Of a stretch of 64,000 nucleotides of DNA, positions 1 through 11,489 are shown in pieces (the stretch's first letter is position 1; each line of letters starts with the position of its first letter). A program made the translations under genes and the position numbers. The notes below the pieces were generated by a model. That model worked only from the letters and a program-made list of their open reading frames with translations, was not told the origin of the DNA and did no database searches. Source of the stretch: Apricaphanius iberus (taxonomy: Eukaryota; Chordata; Actinopteri; Cyprinodontiformes; Aphaniidae); contig JAPXFQ010000483.1 of the NCBI GenBank assembly GCA_028564705.1, forward strand, positions 744,001 to 808,000. Reading direction: 5' to 3'.

Positions 1-689
1 GTCAGGGTGGTGTTTTAACAGATTGGGGGCCTTTTCCCCATGCACCCACCCATCAAGCACTCACACCACCTCAAGCTGTCTCCAAAGATTAAATCCTCTC
101 TCCATGCTGGACACGTAGCTCAGACCACCATCACAGACAATAACTATCCCTCCCTCCACCACCCTATCACAGGGCTTACGCTCAGAATGAGGCTATAAGG
201 TGGCTTCTAGTTATCACCAGTTCTTTCTGTAGCAAAACACCAACGAAATATGATATCACTTCCTGTCAGTTTACAGTTTTCAAAGCTTTTTAGGCTTGCA
301 AAATGTTTATTTTGTTTTCCAAACGAATGAAAGTCGGTTGTTAATTTCTTTATTTTAGTTTCATAAGATCATAGTACATCTCTTCAAAAATTAATTGTAA
401 TTTGGCTTTTATTTTGCTCTTCACCAGTAGTCGATATAATATTCTCCTAGAAAGGCTTAAATCAAATGTTGCTGGGATTCAACGGGAATACAGCACTAGG
501 CTGGTTTTTAAATACATATTTGCCAAGAGGGATTCCAGTCTGTTCATGATAAATGATAAAATCTTTCTACACACTCAATGGATTACTCGGTGGAGTACGC
601 CAGGGGTTTCTGTTGCTTTGGGACAATTTCATGTTTACTCTCTATATGACTTCAATTTGTTAAATTAATTTGGAAGCAGCACAGAATGA
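1..689. other. intergenic sequence, nothing recognised
   Basis: No coding region, tRNA-like box or terminal repeat could be recognised. The 88-codon open frame at 402-668 has no family resemblance, and its composition matches the surrounding AT-rich DNA, so it is treated as chance. Confidence 0.4.
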
Positions 690-1600
690 ATTTTCCACAG
701 TTTCATGCAGATGATCACACAACTATATTATACCATTCAGTCCTGATGAATCCTATTTAGCTAGGTAGTTTACAGGCATGTTCTCGAAGTCATAAAAACA
801 CTGGATGACATATCACTTTCTGCTAAAATTCTGACGAGGACAGAAGTTGACTGTCTTTGCGACCAAGAAGCTTTCATTACTTGCGTCCCTTTCACTTCAT
901 CTGGGATGGCATTTAAATTGGCCTCCACAAATAATAATGATAAAGAACCTTGGCGTAATTTTTAAACCCAAGACATAGGGCATATTCAAATCCCATATTA
1001 AACTGATTTTCTAAGATTTATTTATTTCACCTCCGGAGAAATATTGGTAAAAATTAGAAACATTCCTGTACCAGGAGAGGTTGCTGATGAACTAGGTCCA
1101 TGGAATTTGTTCACTTCATAGGCTGGAATTACTGTAAATATCTTATTATCTGGAAGTCCACAAAAGTGCAAATTACCAAAGCCTTCAGTTGATCCAAATA
1201 TGGCTTGCAGCAACAGACTTCTGATACAAGATATCAAAACAGGTGAGTATCAAGTTTATCCTGTTCTAGCTTCTCTCCTGTCTGGCTTCCCTGTTTAATT
1301 TCAGAAACCGAGTTTATGAGCTCCTTCCTCCTTGACTTATTATAGCCCTTAATAATCAAACTCCATATACATCAGAGATCTGGTTAGTTTTTTATTCGTT
1401 CCTAAACAGCGAATGCACACTTTGCTCTCAGACTGCAGGTTTACTGGTAGTTCCTAGGGACTTTCGAAAAAGTAGAAAAGAAAGGAGGGCAGATCTTTTA
1501 GTTTTCAGGTCTTCATCTTCTATGGAACTAGATTCCATTCCCACTGCTTGAATTCCTAGCCGTGATGCTGCAAGCAAGTGTCGACTGACCGTAAACATCA
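690..1600 (+). repeat. degraded L2-type LINE fragment (RT end and C-terminus)
   Basis: Broken plus-strand translation follows the L2 reverse transcriptase in order. A relic of the YADD box (F-H-A-D-D-H) lies near 703. It is followed by a 'KNLGVIFK..SHIK'-like stretch near 945-1010, an 'LLSGSPQK' match near 1150, and '[13 protein letters not shown]' with a shifted frame near 1420-1460. The same peptide order occurs in the better-preserved L2 at 15,407-16,835. Many stops and frameshifts mark it as old and inactive. Both ends are approximate. Reading the plus strand, it lacks the 5' half and the usual 3' tail. Confidence 0.7.
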
Positions 1601-2999
1601 AGTAGGACATGTCAGCAGGAGATTCAGGCCAGCAGAACTGCAGGATACAGAAACTTTGGCATGCTCAGGCGTGTCAAGAAAAAGTGGAGCCATACAGTGG
1701 TACAACTTTGTTTCTTTCTTGGTTTCTAACACTGCATCACCCAATAGCATTATAATACTGGATATGCAAGTTTATTTTAATTTTTTTGATTCCTGTCCCA
1801 AGTTCCTTTAAAAACTACAATCTTAAACTTGGTTATAAAAAGCAATTTCTCAGCTAGCCCTAAGTGTCTGGTTAGTTAGCAAGTCATGGTGTTCAAAACA
1901 GCCAATGACTGCAAGTCTTATGAAGAAGGAAACATCACCTCCAATCACTACCATGAATATCTACTGTCAAATAAAATTGTATTTTGTTTTATTTTATAAC
2001 TTTAAGTGACACCCCTCAAAAATAAAACACAATCATATATATAATTTGTTTTCATTTTTTTTAAGAAAGCTGTTTATTTGGTTTGGCCCTGGTCCAGAGT
2101 TGGTTATAGCCATGCCCCTGCTCTCATTCTAGCTACGCACAGCATCTTTACAATCTCTTTTGCTTTTTTTAGGGTTGATGTGCAGATTTTGCACCAAACA
2201 CAATTATCTCAAATACGCAGATTGTCTCTCCTCCCTAAAAATTATAATGTTCAGGTTTATATTTGCATTTTAAAAAAAGTTTTTCATTGGTACCCAAGGA
2301 TGAACTATGATGTATTAACTATGCTTTCAAAGATTGTTTAAAGTGACGGTAATATTTATTTTGTGTAAATTCTCCATGCTTGACAAAATAATAAAAACGA
2401 TCTTGCTCATTTTCCTGCTATTTAGCAAATTTAGGTAATTCTGTACAACAGGAAAGATTTCGTCTGATTTTAAGCCAAACCGTGAGGTAAAACATTTTTT
2501 TACAAAGTGTATGCATATATCTGGTTTTAACTGTACTCATGGTGGAAAGAAAGTTATATCTAGACTCTTTATTGCAATAAAAGCCTACATCAGGCGTGTG
2601 AAAAATATCTTAAACTCTCCTGCTGGTAGTAAAGCCTGGTATGATTACACTGCATGGCTTTTACAGAATGATATCATGTGAGACATAATACATTACAAGC
2701 AGTAAAATCCAAGATGTTGAAAGGGACCCCAGAGAGCTGTTGAGTTGACGGGTAATTTTTCTTCAACAGCTGCGATGTCCTCTGCTACAGAGCTGCTGTG
2801 TTTTTTTGAAGGTCAAGGCTGTGTGAGAACACTCCTGTTTTCTTTCCAGCCATCACAATTCATTTCATATTGTTTCTCCGTCGATAAAGCTAGCTTATAA
2901 ATAGATTGTTTCTTGTATCTAGCTTGGTGTTGATTATTTTTGACATTTGCCAGCCTTCCACATCCGACAGTCAGATTGATATTAAAAGTTTAAAATATC
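1601..2999. other. intergenic AT-rich sequence
   Basis: No gene or named repeat recognised. A small inverted repeat lies near 2720-2770 (AGCTGTTGA ... TCAACAGCT). The rest is ordinary AT-rich DNA. Confidence 0.4.
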
Positions 3000-3318
3000 T
3001 TAATTGATGGCAGACAATTGTTGTGCCACACATAGCCATCAGGTGGCGCTAATCTGCATTCCACAAGAGAAGAAGAGAACACAGCTCCAACAGAAAAGGG
3101 AGGAGTTTAGAGTTTTGACCTTTGCGCCCCCCATTGATGTCTTCCATTCAAGCCATGGCTGGGTTGTGACCGGGGAGACACTTCCTTCCCTGGTGAAGGA
3201 AAGCACGTGAGTTCCAGGGAGAAACAAGCAAGACAAAGACTGCTCTGCTGCTCAAACAGGTGAATTGCAAATGACTGAAAAACAGACCCCATTGTTGTGC
3301 CCTGAGCTCTGAACAAGC

Positions 3319-3360
3319 TGTTACATGCAGTAGTTTAGTGCTAAACTACTGCATGTAACA
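3319..3360. repeat. perfect 20-bp palindrome with 2-nt spacer
   Basis: The left arm at 3319-3338 is TGTTACATGCAGTAGTTTAG. Its exact reverse complement occupies 3341-3360, with TG between. The outer bases TTACATGCAG match the terminal inverted repeat of the MITE that starts about 100 bp further on. The structure may therefore be two element ends joined head to head. Confidence 0.9.
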
Positions 3361-3464
3361 GATCTGAACCAGCCGGAAGCCATTTCCGCCCACCACTACA
3401 AAAAAACGACGTGGGTAAGATGCTGAGCTGGAGAGCTGCAAAAATATATTGTTCCAATCAATAC

Positions 3465-3745
3465 GTTTACATGCAGCAAGAGAAAATCGAATTATTGCCT
3501 TAGTTCGACTGAAATCAGACTTTTAAAATGCATGTATACACCTTAGTTCGGCTAGTGTCGAACCGAACTGGAGTTTCAGAAGCTCTGCTTCTCTAGCTGG
3601 ATAATGCGACTGAGAAGCAGACTACTCAATCACAACCAGCAATTCGATTTTCTAGCAGACATGTAAACTGGGACTCGGCTCGCTGCAGGGAGCAAGCCCT
3701 TAGTCTGATTACTATAAAAAGCTCGATTTAGATATGCATGTAAAC
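3465..3745. mobile_element. non-autonomous DNA transposon (MITE), GTTTACATGCA ends
   Basis: The segment starts GTTTACATGCAG and ends GCATGTAAAC, an inverted pair. Weaker symmetry continues inward (an AAATCGA-type motif near each end and ATCAGA/TCTGAT further in). ATAC directly abuts both ends and may be a 4-bp target-site duplication. About 281 bp long with no open frame, so it would depend on an outside transposase. The superfamily cannot be decided from this copy alone. Confidence 0.6.
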
Positions 3746-4960
3746 ATACTAAGGGAAGAAAGGCTAGAGCTCATCGCTGTGTAGCCAAGCCAGAAAGGAG
3801 GAAGCCGACGTTCCAGCTAAAGGCTGCTAACTGCATCATCAACCATGGAACCTAGAACCTCACTGCTAACAAGCCAATAGCCGCCATTTTTTAGCCTGCC
3901 GGCCAACATTGTCTTATCCTTCCCCTGTCATTCATGGAGAAACCTGGAGAAGTTTAATCATTCAACAAGGTCTGTCTGTTCACAGTTTAGGATAAAAAAA
4001 TTCAAAGGTGGTGTTTTCACTGTGATTTGCTACCTTATGGAAGATTTCCATTGCTATTCTTTGGGTACAAAAAGGCCGTTCGGCCTGGAGGTTTAATCAG
4101 TGTTTTTTTTAAGGTTTTCTGACAGAGTTGTTTTGAAATCCTGCAGTTTAAGTTACTCAGTCCGACGGGAGTTTTATTTTTCTTTGTTGGATGTTTGATA
4201 AATGAACCAATGAATGAGTGCCTTTAAGCAACGCCACATGAGTTTGCTGTGCGCCACATGCTAGACCTAACCCACATGTCATGCTTTTAGACCTGCATTT
4301 CATAAATAATAAAGATAGCTATTGATGGTATTCAAAATAGAGATCGGTTTTAAAATAGATTTTGAACTGTTTAAAACTGCCTTCTTAGTGCATCAGAATA
4401 CTTAAAAGTAGATTGCTCACTGCCGTGCTCCATCCATGAATAGAATACATTTTCCAAAGGTTATTGATTCCTAATCCGAGAATTTTTTTAAACAAACCTT
4501 ACTTAATGAGAATAATGTTTTATTTTTCCTTGCATTGTTTACTGGTTTAGACATAAACCAATGATGCTAATTAGTTTAAACTAATCAAAATTAGTAAACA
4601 AATTTAGTTTTACTACCAAACATTTCAATAAGCATTGGTCTTTAAGCATCCAGATTCATGCTATACTTTACCATCAGGATTTTTATTTTATATTTATTTG
4701 GATATTTATTAATTCGTTGTGCACTTTATTTTGGTATGTTGTTCATTTCTTTTAGTTAGTAGTGTTACTAGCTTGGTTGATTTAAATGCTTGATTTAATT
4801 CATTTTTCTAAATATACTCTTGTATTGTGGAAAGTCGTTTGTCCATTATTCCACAGACATATGTAGTAATTTGCTGTTCAATGAATGTCTAGCGCTCACT
4901 CCTTTACCCTTTATTTACCTCAGCCTTAGTCAGGCAGGTAATCATAGATTATAACTGAGA

Positions 4961-6856
4961 CTTAAGTGCCTTAGTGCCAGGTCTAAGCCCCACAGAAAAC
5001 CAGTGAACTGTGGAAAAGAGAGCATGAGGGAAGATTCTGAACTATCTAGGACACAAGTGTCCAGTTGTGGTCATTGAGGCCCAGTGGAATTTTTTTTTTT
5101 TTACATGTTTTAGTTTTGTTTCTGCTTCAGCACATCTGACATGAACAGGCCCCTGCAGAACTTGATGATGTGCTCAGGAACTCATTAAACCATTTTAATT
5201 TATTTTAATTTAAATACGGCTCGGTCTGCGAGGTTAAGAATTTAATGGAACTGATCTACAAAGACAAATGGTCAGGAAGATACTTCTCTCTGTTGTCCCA
5301 TACCTTGTGAAATATTATGGAAGACTGGAAGGATTTTATAAACAATTTTATCCTTGTCGATTTTTCTTAACCATCCTTGAAGTCTAAATCTATAAAAATT
5401 CATTTTATTTATGTAACTATTTAAATTATGTAAGCTTTCACTTTGCACATTTTGTACTGTTTTGTACAGTCAGTTTCATAATTTTGCCAGTTTATTAATT
5501 GATATGCTTCCAGGAAGTACATCAGTGCATCCACAAGCACTAATGATGCGTCTATAAATGTTCTCAACCAAAACCTTTGCCCCCCCAAGCTTCACTGTCA
5601 TGGATGCCTGCATTCCCTGTGCCAGTTCTGGCCAGGTGCAAGCTAAAATTTGCTGAACTACATCTGAGCTAAACAGATTTATCGCAATCTAAGACGGGAA
5701 TCTCAGCTGACTCAGGAATGTGCTCTGTCATCCCTAGGCATCTTAGCATTCAGCAGTGGTTACTAAGAAGGGTGACCAAACGTCCTCTTTTCCAAGGACA
5801 TTTGCACTTTTCACACTTTACGTATCCAGGGGGTAATGATTTCTAACCACACAAAGGAGCACTTTGAATATTTTACAATTAAAATAGTTTGGAGTGTTTC
5901 AGGACTGGAACAAGTGCCATCTTTCAAGATATGGTCAACCTTGAATCAACCTTTTAGTGTCCTATGAAGAAAGAAAAGGTGTTTTTGGAAGCATATATGT
6001 TGATGCTTTTTTGATGAGTGGTTACGCAAACTCATTGCCCTTGATGACCCCAGCACCAAGTCTCAAACAATGGGATCTAAGTGATTGAAATATCTCATTC
6101 TATACATATAGCGCAGATTTTCTGTTCTCAATAATCACTTCAGTGTTGATAAAGTTTTTTCTGGTAGTTTCATGTTTTTTTAGGTGTCTTTGTTCTTCTG
6201 AACCAGTGGTCAATAAATGCTTGATTTACTTAGATAACAGTAACTTTAAAAAAAAGCTTTTTATTTTCTTGATCCTCATGAGTGTCTTGGTTCAGCGCTT
6301 TTTTTCTTTAAGCTTAAAGTGCTGCATTGATTTCTATTTCCCATGTTGTATGGAGCAAGGAGTATCACATCAATGCCCCTTCTCCATCTATTGCAGCATG
6401 CAGTCATGTGTGTCTTGATTGCTTAATCAAGAATCAAAAGACTGGTAATAAAAAAAACACACCTCAAAACATTTAAGCAAATATTTAGACGTTGACAACA
6501 CATCAGGAGGGAGAGGCAGAGAATATGAACCCCAGTTCACAGTTGATGTGCTGCAACAGATGCGCACTATGTACTGCTTCCTGAAGTAGGAGGGAGAGTT
6601 CTGGGAAACAGCAAGGCACGGTGAGAAGCAGGTAGTGTGTGCATCAGTAGACGTAGAGGGAAATGAGTGCGGGAGGGGAGAGACTCTGTTTACTTTCCTC
6701 ACACGGGCATTTGATTATGGACCAGTTGAAGGTCATCATGAGAGCCAAAATACTAATTGTTATTGTTAGCAGGAAGAGCAATTTCCCTCTATCCTTGAAG
6801 TCTGTCAGCCATCCCGCTATAATTCCAATTCAACCAAATTCAAATCCCAGATCCAT
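4961..6856. other. intergenic sequence, no gene recognised
   Basis: AT-rich sequence without a supportable gene. A 'gggtgaccaaacgtcctctttt' phrase near 5770 resembles the ends of dispersed fish repeats, but no partner end was found. The open frames near 6143-6418 and 6427-6702 have no recognisable content. Confidence 0.4.
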
Positions 6857-7199
6857 TTAATTTCCATTTGCACCAATAGTGCAAATTTGCACTGATAGTT
6901 TCTCCAACTCTGATGACATTTCGCGTATGAGTCCCGAAGCCCCGACCAGATCTCTTTTACAGCGTCCAGCCTGCTCACCCATTGAATAACTCTCAGTTTC
7001 AGCAGCTTCAGTCAGCACTTCAGACTGCTCCTTCACCCTTCCGATTGCTTCTAGAACTGCCTCCAATTTCGACCATGTATGGAATTTTTGTTGCTCCAGT
7101 TTGCGGTAGATCCGGTAATTGCCCATTCCGATCAGCAGGAACCCAATCACCATAAAACCAAAGATTCGAATATCCTTCTGGCCAGATGCCCTTTTCCGT
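6857..7199 (-). CDS. unidentified exon-like open segment: membrane helix plus coiled coil
   Basis: On the minus strand a frame of about 113 codons runs from an acceptor-like ...TTTACGTAG at 7200 to a stop at 6857-6859. Its only start codon (Met at 7151-7153) lies after 15 codons, so it reads more like a last exon than a whole gene. Order seen: a basic stretch (QRKRASGQKD), a hydrophobic helix of about 15 residues (FGFMVIGFLLIGMG), a short 'NYRIYRKLEQQKF' linker, then a charged region with heptad-like spacing that fits a coiled coil. That would suit a single-pass membrane protein. I do not recognise the family. A tRNA-SINE lies just upstream in the same direction and could have disrupted it. 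It may be a pseudogene fragment. No polyadenylation signal or upstream exon was found. Confidence 0.3.
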
Positions 7200-7470
7200 T
7201 GCTACGTAAAGATGAGTAGATTTGATTAATTGCATTTAGAGACCAGCTGACCATTTCCATCTTTAAGCTTGTTTTGTTTGATTTGGAGAAAAATACAGGT
7301 AGATGCTCCAGACAGAGATGCAGTGACAGAGAGCCATGGGATTAGACACAGGAGAAGGAGGGAGAGAAAAAGCAACCGTCCTCGCTGAGAGCCGGAAGAA
7401 ATATGTTTGGTACATGGCCAGATTATCTCCTTTGTGGTCATGTAATAGTTCCTCTCTAGAATTAAAGATT

Positions 7471-7730
7471 CGGGGCGACTGTGGCTCAGTGGTAGAGTAG
7501 TTGGCTTGCAATCGGAGGTTCGATTCCAGCTTCCTCCAGTCACATGTTGATGTGCCCCTGGGCAAGGCACTTAACGCCACAAATTCTACATCGTCCCACT
7601 GATGCATGTTGGCTATTGGTGTATGAATGTGAGTTTGAATGGGTGAATATGGCTTCAATGCAAAGCGCTTTGAGTGGTCAGTATGACTAGAAAAGCTGTA
7701 TATATAAGTTCAGCCCATTTACCATTTACT
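7471..7730 (+). mobile_element. tRNA-derived SINE
   Basis: The head is tRNA-like. An A-box-like TGGCTCAGTGG lies near 7483, and a B box GGTTCGATTCC at 7517-7527. The body follows ('cacatgttgatgtgcccctg' near 7541, then 'gaatgtgagtttgaatgg') and ends in 'catttaccatttact'. A second copy lies at 46,311-46,566, so this is a dispersed family transcribed by RNA polymerase III, not a tRNA gene. The acceptor-stem partner of a true tRNA is absent. Confidence 0.85.
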
Positions 7731-7836
7731 TACCTTCTTGTACAGCTTTCCTGGAACTCCAATGATCTTTCCTCTGAACCTTCCAAAAAGCCTGTGAATA
7801 TTCTCACTCATCCAGGTAAGGGTTATCTCAAGGAAA

Positions 7837-8033
7837 TTTCAATCGAACGCAACTGGACTTGGTAATTTGTCTTGGAAGACGTTTCACCTCTTATCCAAGA
7901 GGCTTCATCAGTTCATGCTCGCTGCTGACCAGGCTGGGACTGGTCCAACCTTGTGTTCAACCTTGTGTTGGACCAGTCAGAGGTGAAACGTCTTCCAAGA
8001 CAAATTACCAAGTCCAGTTGCGTTCGATTGAAA
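7837..8033. repeat. foldback element with 54-bp perfect inverted arms
   Basis: The arm at 7837-7890 (TTTCAATCGAACGCAACTGG ... CACCTC) is exactly repeated in reverse complement at 7980-8033, separated by about 89 bp. The spacer holds a second small hairpin (ACTGGTCCAAC near 7939 with GTTGGACCAGT near 7968). A 'cttggaagacgtttcacctc' motif of this type recurs in teleost genomes as a dispersed repeat. No coding content. Confidence 0.85.
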
Positions 8034-8904
8034 CTTCGTTGAGACTTCCAAAAAGCTTTCCCGCCTGGTCAGCATCCGCCCGCTGACAACTGGTAACCAT
8101 CATCCAACTCACTTTCATCCCCTTCGCTTCAATGCTGCTTGCCTGTCCACCAAGAACCACCTTCACCTGTAAAATAAGAGAACTCTCCATCTCGTTTCTT
8201 GCTCCTGGATTCTCCTTGGACTTCCTCTGGCTCTTCTTTTGCAAAGACAAAACAGTAAGTCAAGATATCACACACCCACCTCCAGCCAACCTCACCTCAC
8301 AATTTCCCTTTTACCTGCTAAAAACCATTCCTTCCTGGATTCCAAGTAAGAGTCTCTCATCATAAAACCTCTCAGAATCTACAGAAATTAAGACTCTTAA
8401 TAAACACTCTTTCTCCTCCTCAATCCGGTTTCCTCACCCTGGTAAGTCCTGAGACTACCATCCAGTTGCTGCAATTACAAATAAACCTTTTAAGAAAAAA
8501 GTCCAAACTCTCTGCTGTCTGGTGGTGTTGCTGACTTTAGACTCTAAAGAACCCAAACATGTTACATAATGTTTCATTTTATTCAGTTCAAAAATACTTT
8601 ACTGATCCCAGAGGGAAATTAAGGGTTGTTGTAGCTCATACTAATTAATACATTCTTTAGAGTTGTTGGAGATAATCATGGTTGTGGGCATGAATGATTT
8701 CCTGTGGCGGTCTGTGTTGCAGCAAATAAGAAGAAGCCGCCGACTGAAGACAGTCTGTCATTGAAGGAATAGTATCATGAAGACAATTCTCAGGGTTGCC
8801 CATAATATTTTATTTTATGACAAATCTTTCTGTGCATCATCATCTCCAGTGGTTCCACAGTAGTGCCAAGAACAGAACAAGCTATTTTCAGCTTCTTGAC
8901 TTCA
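8034..8904. other. intergenic sequence, possible LTR-like pyrimidine-rich part
   Basis: The section from about 8090 to 8560 is C/T-rich, with AATAAA near 8399 and 8482. It resembles the R/U5 part of an LTR, but no partner LTR or coding region was seen. The rest is unremarkable. Confidence 0.25.
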
Positions 8905-9265
8905 ATACAGTTTATTTATATAATGACAACTAACAACAGATGTCATCTCAAGGCACCTTACAAGAAAAGCCATTTCAATACAATTGTACAAACATTCCAA
9001 TCAGTTATGTTTTCTATAAGGGATCCTGACAGATTGCGTTGAGTTGTTGACGTGTTTGTGCCCAGAAGATGCAGATTCCTAACAGCAGCAATCCTCTCAG
9101 TAATGCCTCATACTGAGCAAGCATATAGCGACAGTAGAGAGGAATAACTCCCCTTTAACAGGAAGAAACCTTGAATAGACCTTGGCTCGACTGTTTTCGG
9201 GTTTGACCCGAAAGACAGAGCAGAGACACAGAAAAAAAGACTCATGTAAGAGTAGTTTCTATAAT
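8905..9265 (-). repeat. L2-type LINE 3' end fragment
   Basis: It carries the marker phrases of the L2 3' region, read on the minus strand: 'aacagatgtcatctcaaggcac' near 8936, 'gagcaagcatatagcgacagt' near 9115, and 'cctttaacaggaagaaacc' near 9153. The same phrases in the same order occur at 14,590-14,770. It is heavily diverged and contains no reading frame. Confidence 0.7.
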
Positions 9266-10059
9266 AAAGAAATTAGTAACTTGATAACAGGACATGGAAG
9301 CTGTTTGGTCAGTGGGAGCATTCTCTGAATTAATGCTCCCAATGGGGAGCCCAAGTCTCCTCTCCTTCATCATAAAATACAATATTTTGGACAACCATAA
9401 GATTCATCTTCATGATACTATTCCTACAATGACAGACTTTCTTCAGTTGGAGGCTTCTTCAGTTTTGCTGCAACACAGTTATTTTCTGATCCGCTTTGTC
9501 TTACATCCTGAATCATACAAATTGTACCTCAATCGATCGAATCCCGCCCGGGTCCTCATTGTGTACCTCTTCACAAATAGGCTTAGCCTATATGAAATAA
9601 TTTCATCATCAGAAAACGTTAAGCCTCTGCAAGTTGAGCGAAAATAAACATTCTAATGAAATCCGGGGGACAGGAGCACGTAAAGACATTGCAACATTGT
9701 TTCTGTTAATGCCTGAGAGAGCGGCAAAAGCTGCATTACAGAAAAGCAAGCATGCCCAAACGGGCGGCTGGTCAGCGGGATGTCCGGGATTTTTAGAAAA
9801 AGAAAAAAATGACAGATGAGCTATTATCTCATTATTTGACCTAGCTTGCTTTTTATTATCTAAAGACCACCCGACTCACTACAGGTGTACGCACAGACTC
9901 CTGTCGCTACCCTCCAAATTAGCTAAGATGAACGGGCGACCCCCACATCTCTTTTTTAGTTAGCTTGCTAAAATACATGACTTGTCATTCAGTCACGAAT
10001 CAGACACGCAATTAGGAAAAACTTGGATGAATTTGTGGAAAAATTTGCTTAAAAAAGTC
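9266..10059. other. intergenic sequence
   Basis: Nothing coding is supported. The 117-codon open frame at 9294-9647 has no family features. A 'gggatgtccgggatttttag' phrase near 9778 looks repeat-derived but has no identifiable partner. Confidence 0.35.
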
Positions 10060-10440
10060 AGACTGATGTTGTAGAAGGCTTAACATGTAGATAATATAAC
10101 TAGAGTATAACTTAATATCATATAGCCAAAGTCTAATATAGAATAGAGTGCAGCTAAAATAAATAGCCTAATATGATATAACAATAGTATAATATATTAT
10201 ATAGCATAAGCCTAATACTGAAAATGATACAACTATAATATAACTTATATAGAATATCATACAGCCTGCCCTAAAAATAAAACTATAATATATAGCCTAA
10301 TTTTATTTAACAGTATATTATATAGCTAAAGCCTAATATTGAATATAATATAACTATAATATAATATCTAACATAATATAAAAATAGTACAAAACAATAA
10401 TTGTATAATACATAATATATTTACTAGAACCATAATATGC
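10060..10440. repeat. AT-rich degenerate tandem region
   Basis: About 380 bp is built almost entirely from variants of 'tatagcctaatat' and 'ataatataactataatata'. Clearer units lie near 10,120, 10,197, 10,290 and 10,320. Spacing is irregular, so this is a decayed minisatellite or the AT-rich core of a transposon. It is followed by 'cccacccatcattt...ctagaaccggccctg' (10,440-10,494), whose reverse complement starts CAGGGCCGGTTCTAG, a hAT-like terminus. Confidence 0.6.
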
Positions 10441-10494
10441 CCACCCATCATTTCTATTTGCCCACCTAAACTTAGTCAGCTAGAACCGGCCCTG

Positions 10495-11179
10495 ATGTTA
10501 GCTAAACATTCTGACGCTCAAGGCAGCCAGGCAGGTGACATCAAACAGTATCTTCAATTGAGTTTTCCCACCTTTTGGGGCCTGCTTTTTTTATCCTACA
10601 GTAGGCCTATAGCTACAGTAGAAAGTTTATGTGTTTTAATAGGTCTATTGTAGGCTTACATTCTGTCTATTATCCAAGAGCATGCTTGTGTGCTTCTACG
10701 AATCATAAAAGGTATTGCTATGACATGTCTGCTCATTCTATCAAATCCTAATGTTATTTCCTTCATTATAATGAATACATTACAAAACAATTCATAATAG
10801 CACCCTTTTAAAAAAATTAAAATCCAGTTTTTTTTAATAGGCAAAAAAAATGACCATCCCCCCTGAAATCTTTTTACAGCTCGACTACTGGAAGTCGCAT
10901 ATATGTACTTGGGCAGCTAATGCAACCTAGCACTAGCTATAGCACGTAAAACACTCACCTAGTGCTTGTAGAGCTTCTCCTCCATGCTGGCTCTCACTCC
11001 ACCGAACTGCTTTACCCCCAGCATAGCTGCCACTTTCCACATGGTAAGATTTATAGTGGTTTTCTCCGTGTTAATACTCCTTCTTTTGTCCAGGAGGCTA
11101 CGGCCCTCTGTCCCCTTCTTCTTCTGCAGTTGTAGTCCGCTAAGTGTTTTTACACAAAATAGGGATACTGAATTTATAC
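10495..11179. other. intergenic sequence
   Basis: No gene or recognisable element in this AT-rich stretch. The 98-codon frame at 10,984-11,280 overlaps the L2 tail that follows and is not supported. Confidence 0.35.
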
Positions 11180-11345
11180 TGCTACACCACCTTCACTTCT
11201 CCCATGACGTAAACCGTGTTATCCCTATTCTTCTGAAGTCTACAGTCATATCCTTTGCCTTTTGTTGTAAAGTGCCTTGAGATGACATTTGTTGTGAATT
11301 GGCGCTATATAAATAAAAGTGAATTTAATTTAATTGAATTTTGTT
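11180..11345 (+). repeat. L2-type LINE 3' terminus
   Basis: It ends with the L2 tail 'gtaaagtgccttgagatgac' (11,268-11,287), then 'ttgtgaattggcgctatata' and an A/T-rich tail of AATTTAATTTAATTGAA type. The matching tail, minus strand, is at 14,563-14,640, and another plus copy ends at 37,755. Only the last 150 bp or so are present, as expected for a 5'-truncated retrotransposition product. Confidence 0.75.
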
Positions 11346-11489
11346 CAAATTCAAGGGAGGGCGACTCTTTTCACTTCATGCCACAAAGCTGTCCACCAGC
11401 TCTCTGTTTTCAGCTTCTTGTCCATTTTTGATACACCCATCTACGTCCCTTACTATAGTAAAATAACTCTGGGAAAGATATTATGCATT

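Larger units (their letters stand above)
3000..4960 (+). mobile_element. diverged LTR-like sequence, homologous to the one at 30,293
   Basis: This stretch is collinear with 30,293-32,800. Both begin with a 'cacaca.agccatcaggt.gcgc' block. Both later carry a 'TTTRATAAATG' block followed by a related 'GAGTSMCTYTAAGC..CCCAC' region (here about 4190-4250, there about 32,070-32,115). Both end with a T-rich part containing 'agtagtgtt..tactag' (here about 4760, there about 32,560). No gag or pol frame is seen, so a solo LTR or LTR remnant is the simplest reading. A MITE (3465-3745) and a palindrome (3319-3360) sit inside. The LTR identity is inferred from the TATA-like box and TG...CA ends of the second copy. 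The end points are approximate. Confidence 0.4.

Noticed and set aside
7483..7530. tRNA gene
   Set aside because: A-box-like and B-box sequences are present, but the cloverleaf is incomplete and the segment is the head of a SINE also found at 46,311.
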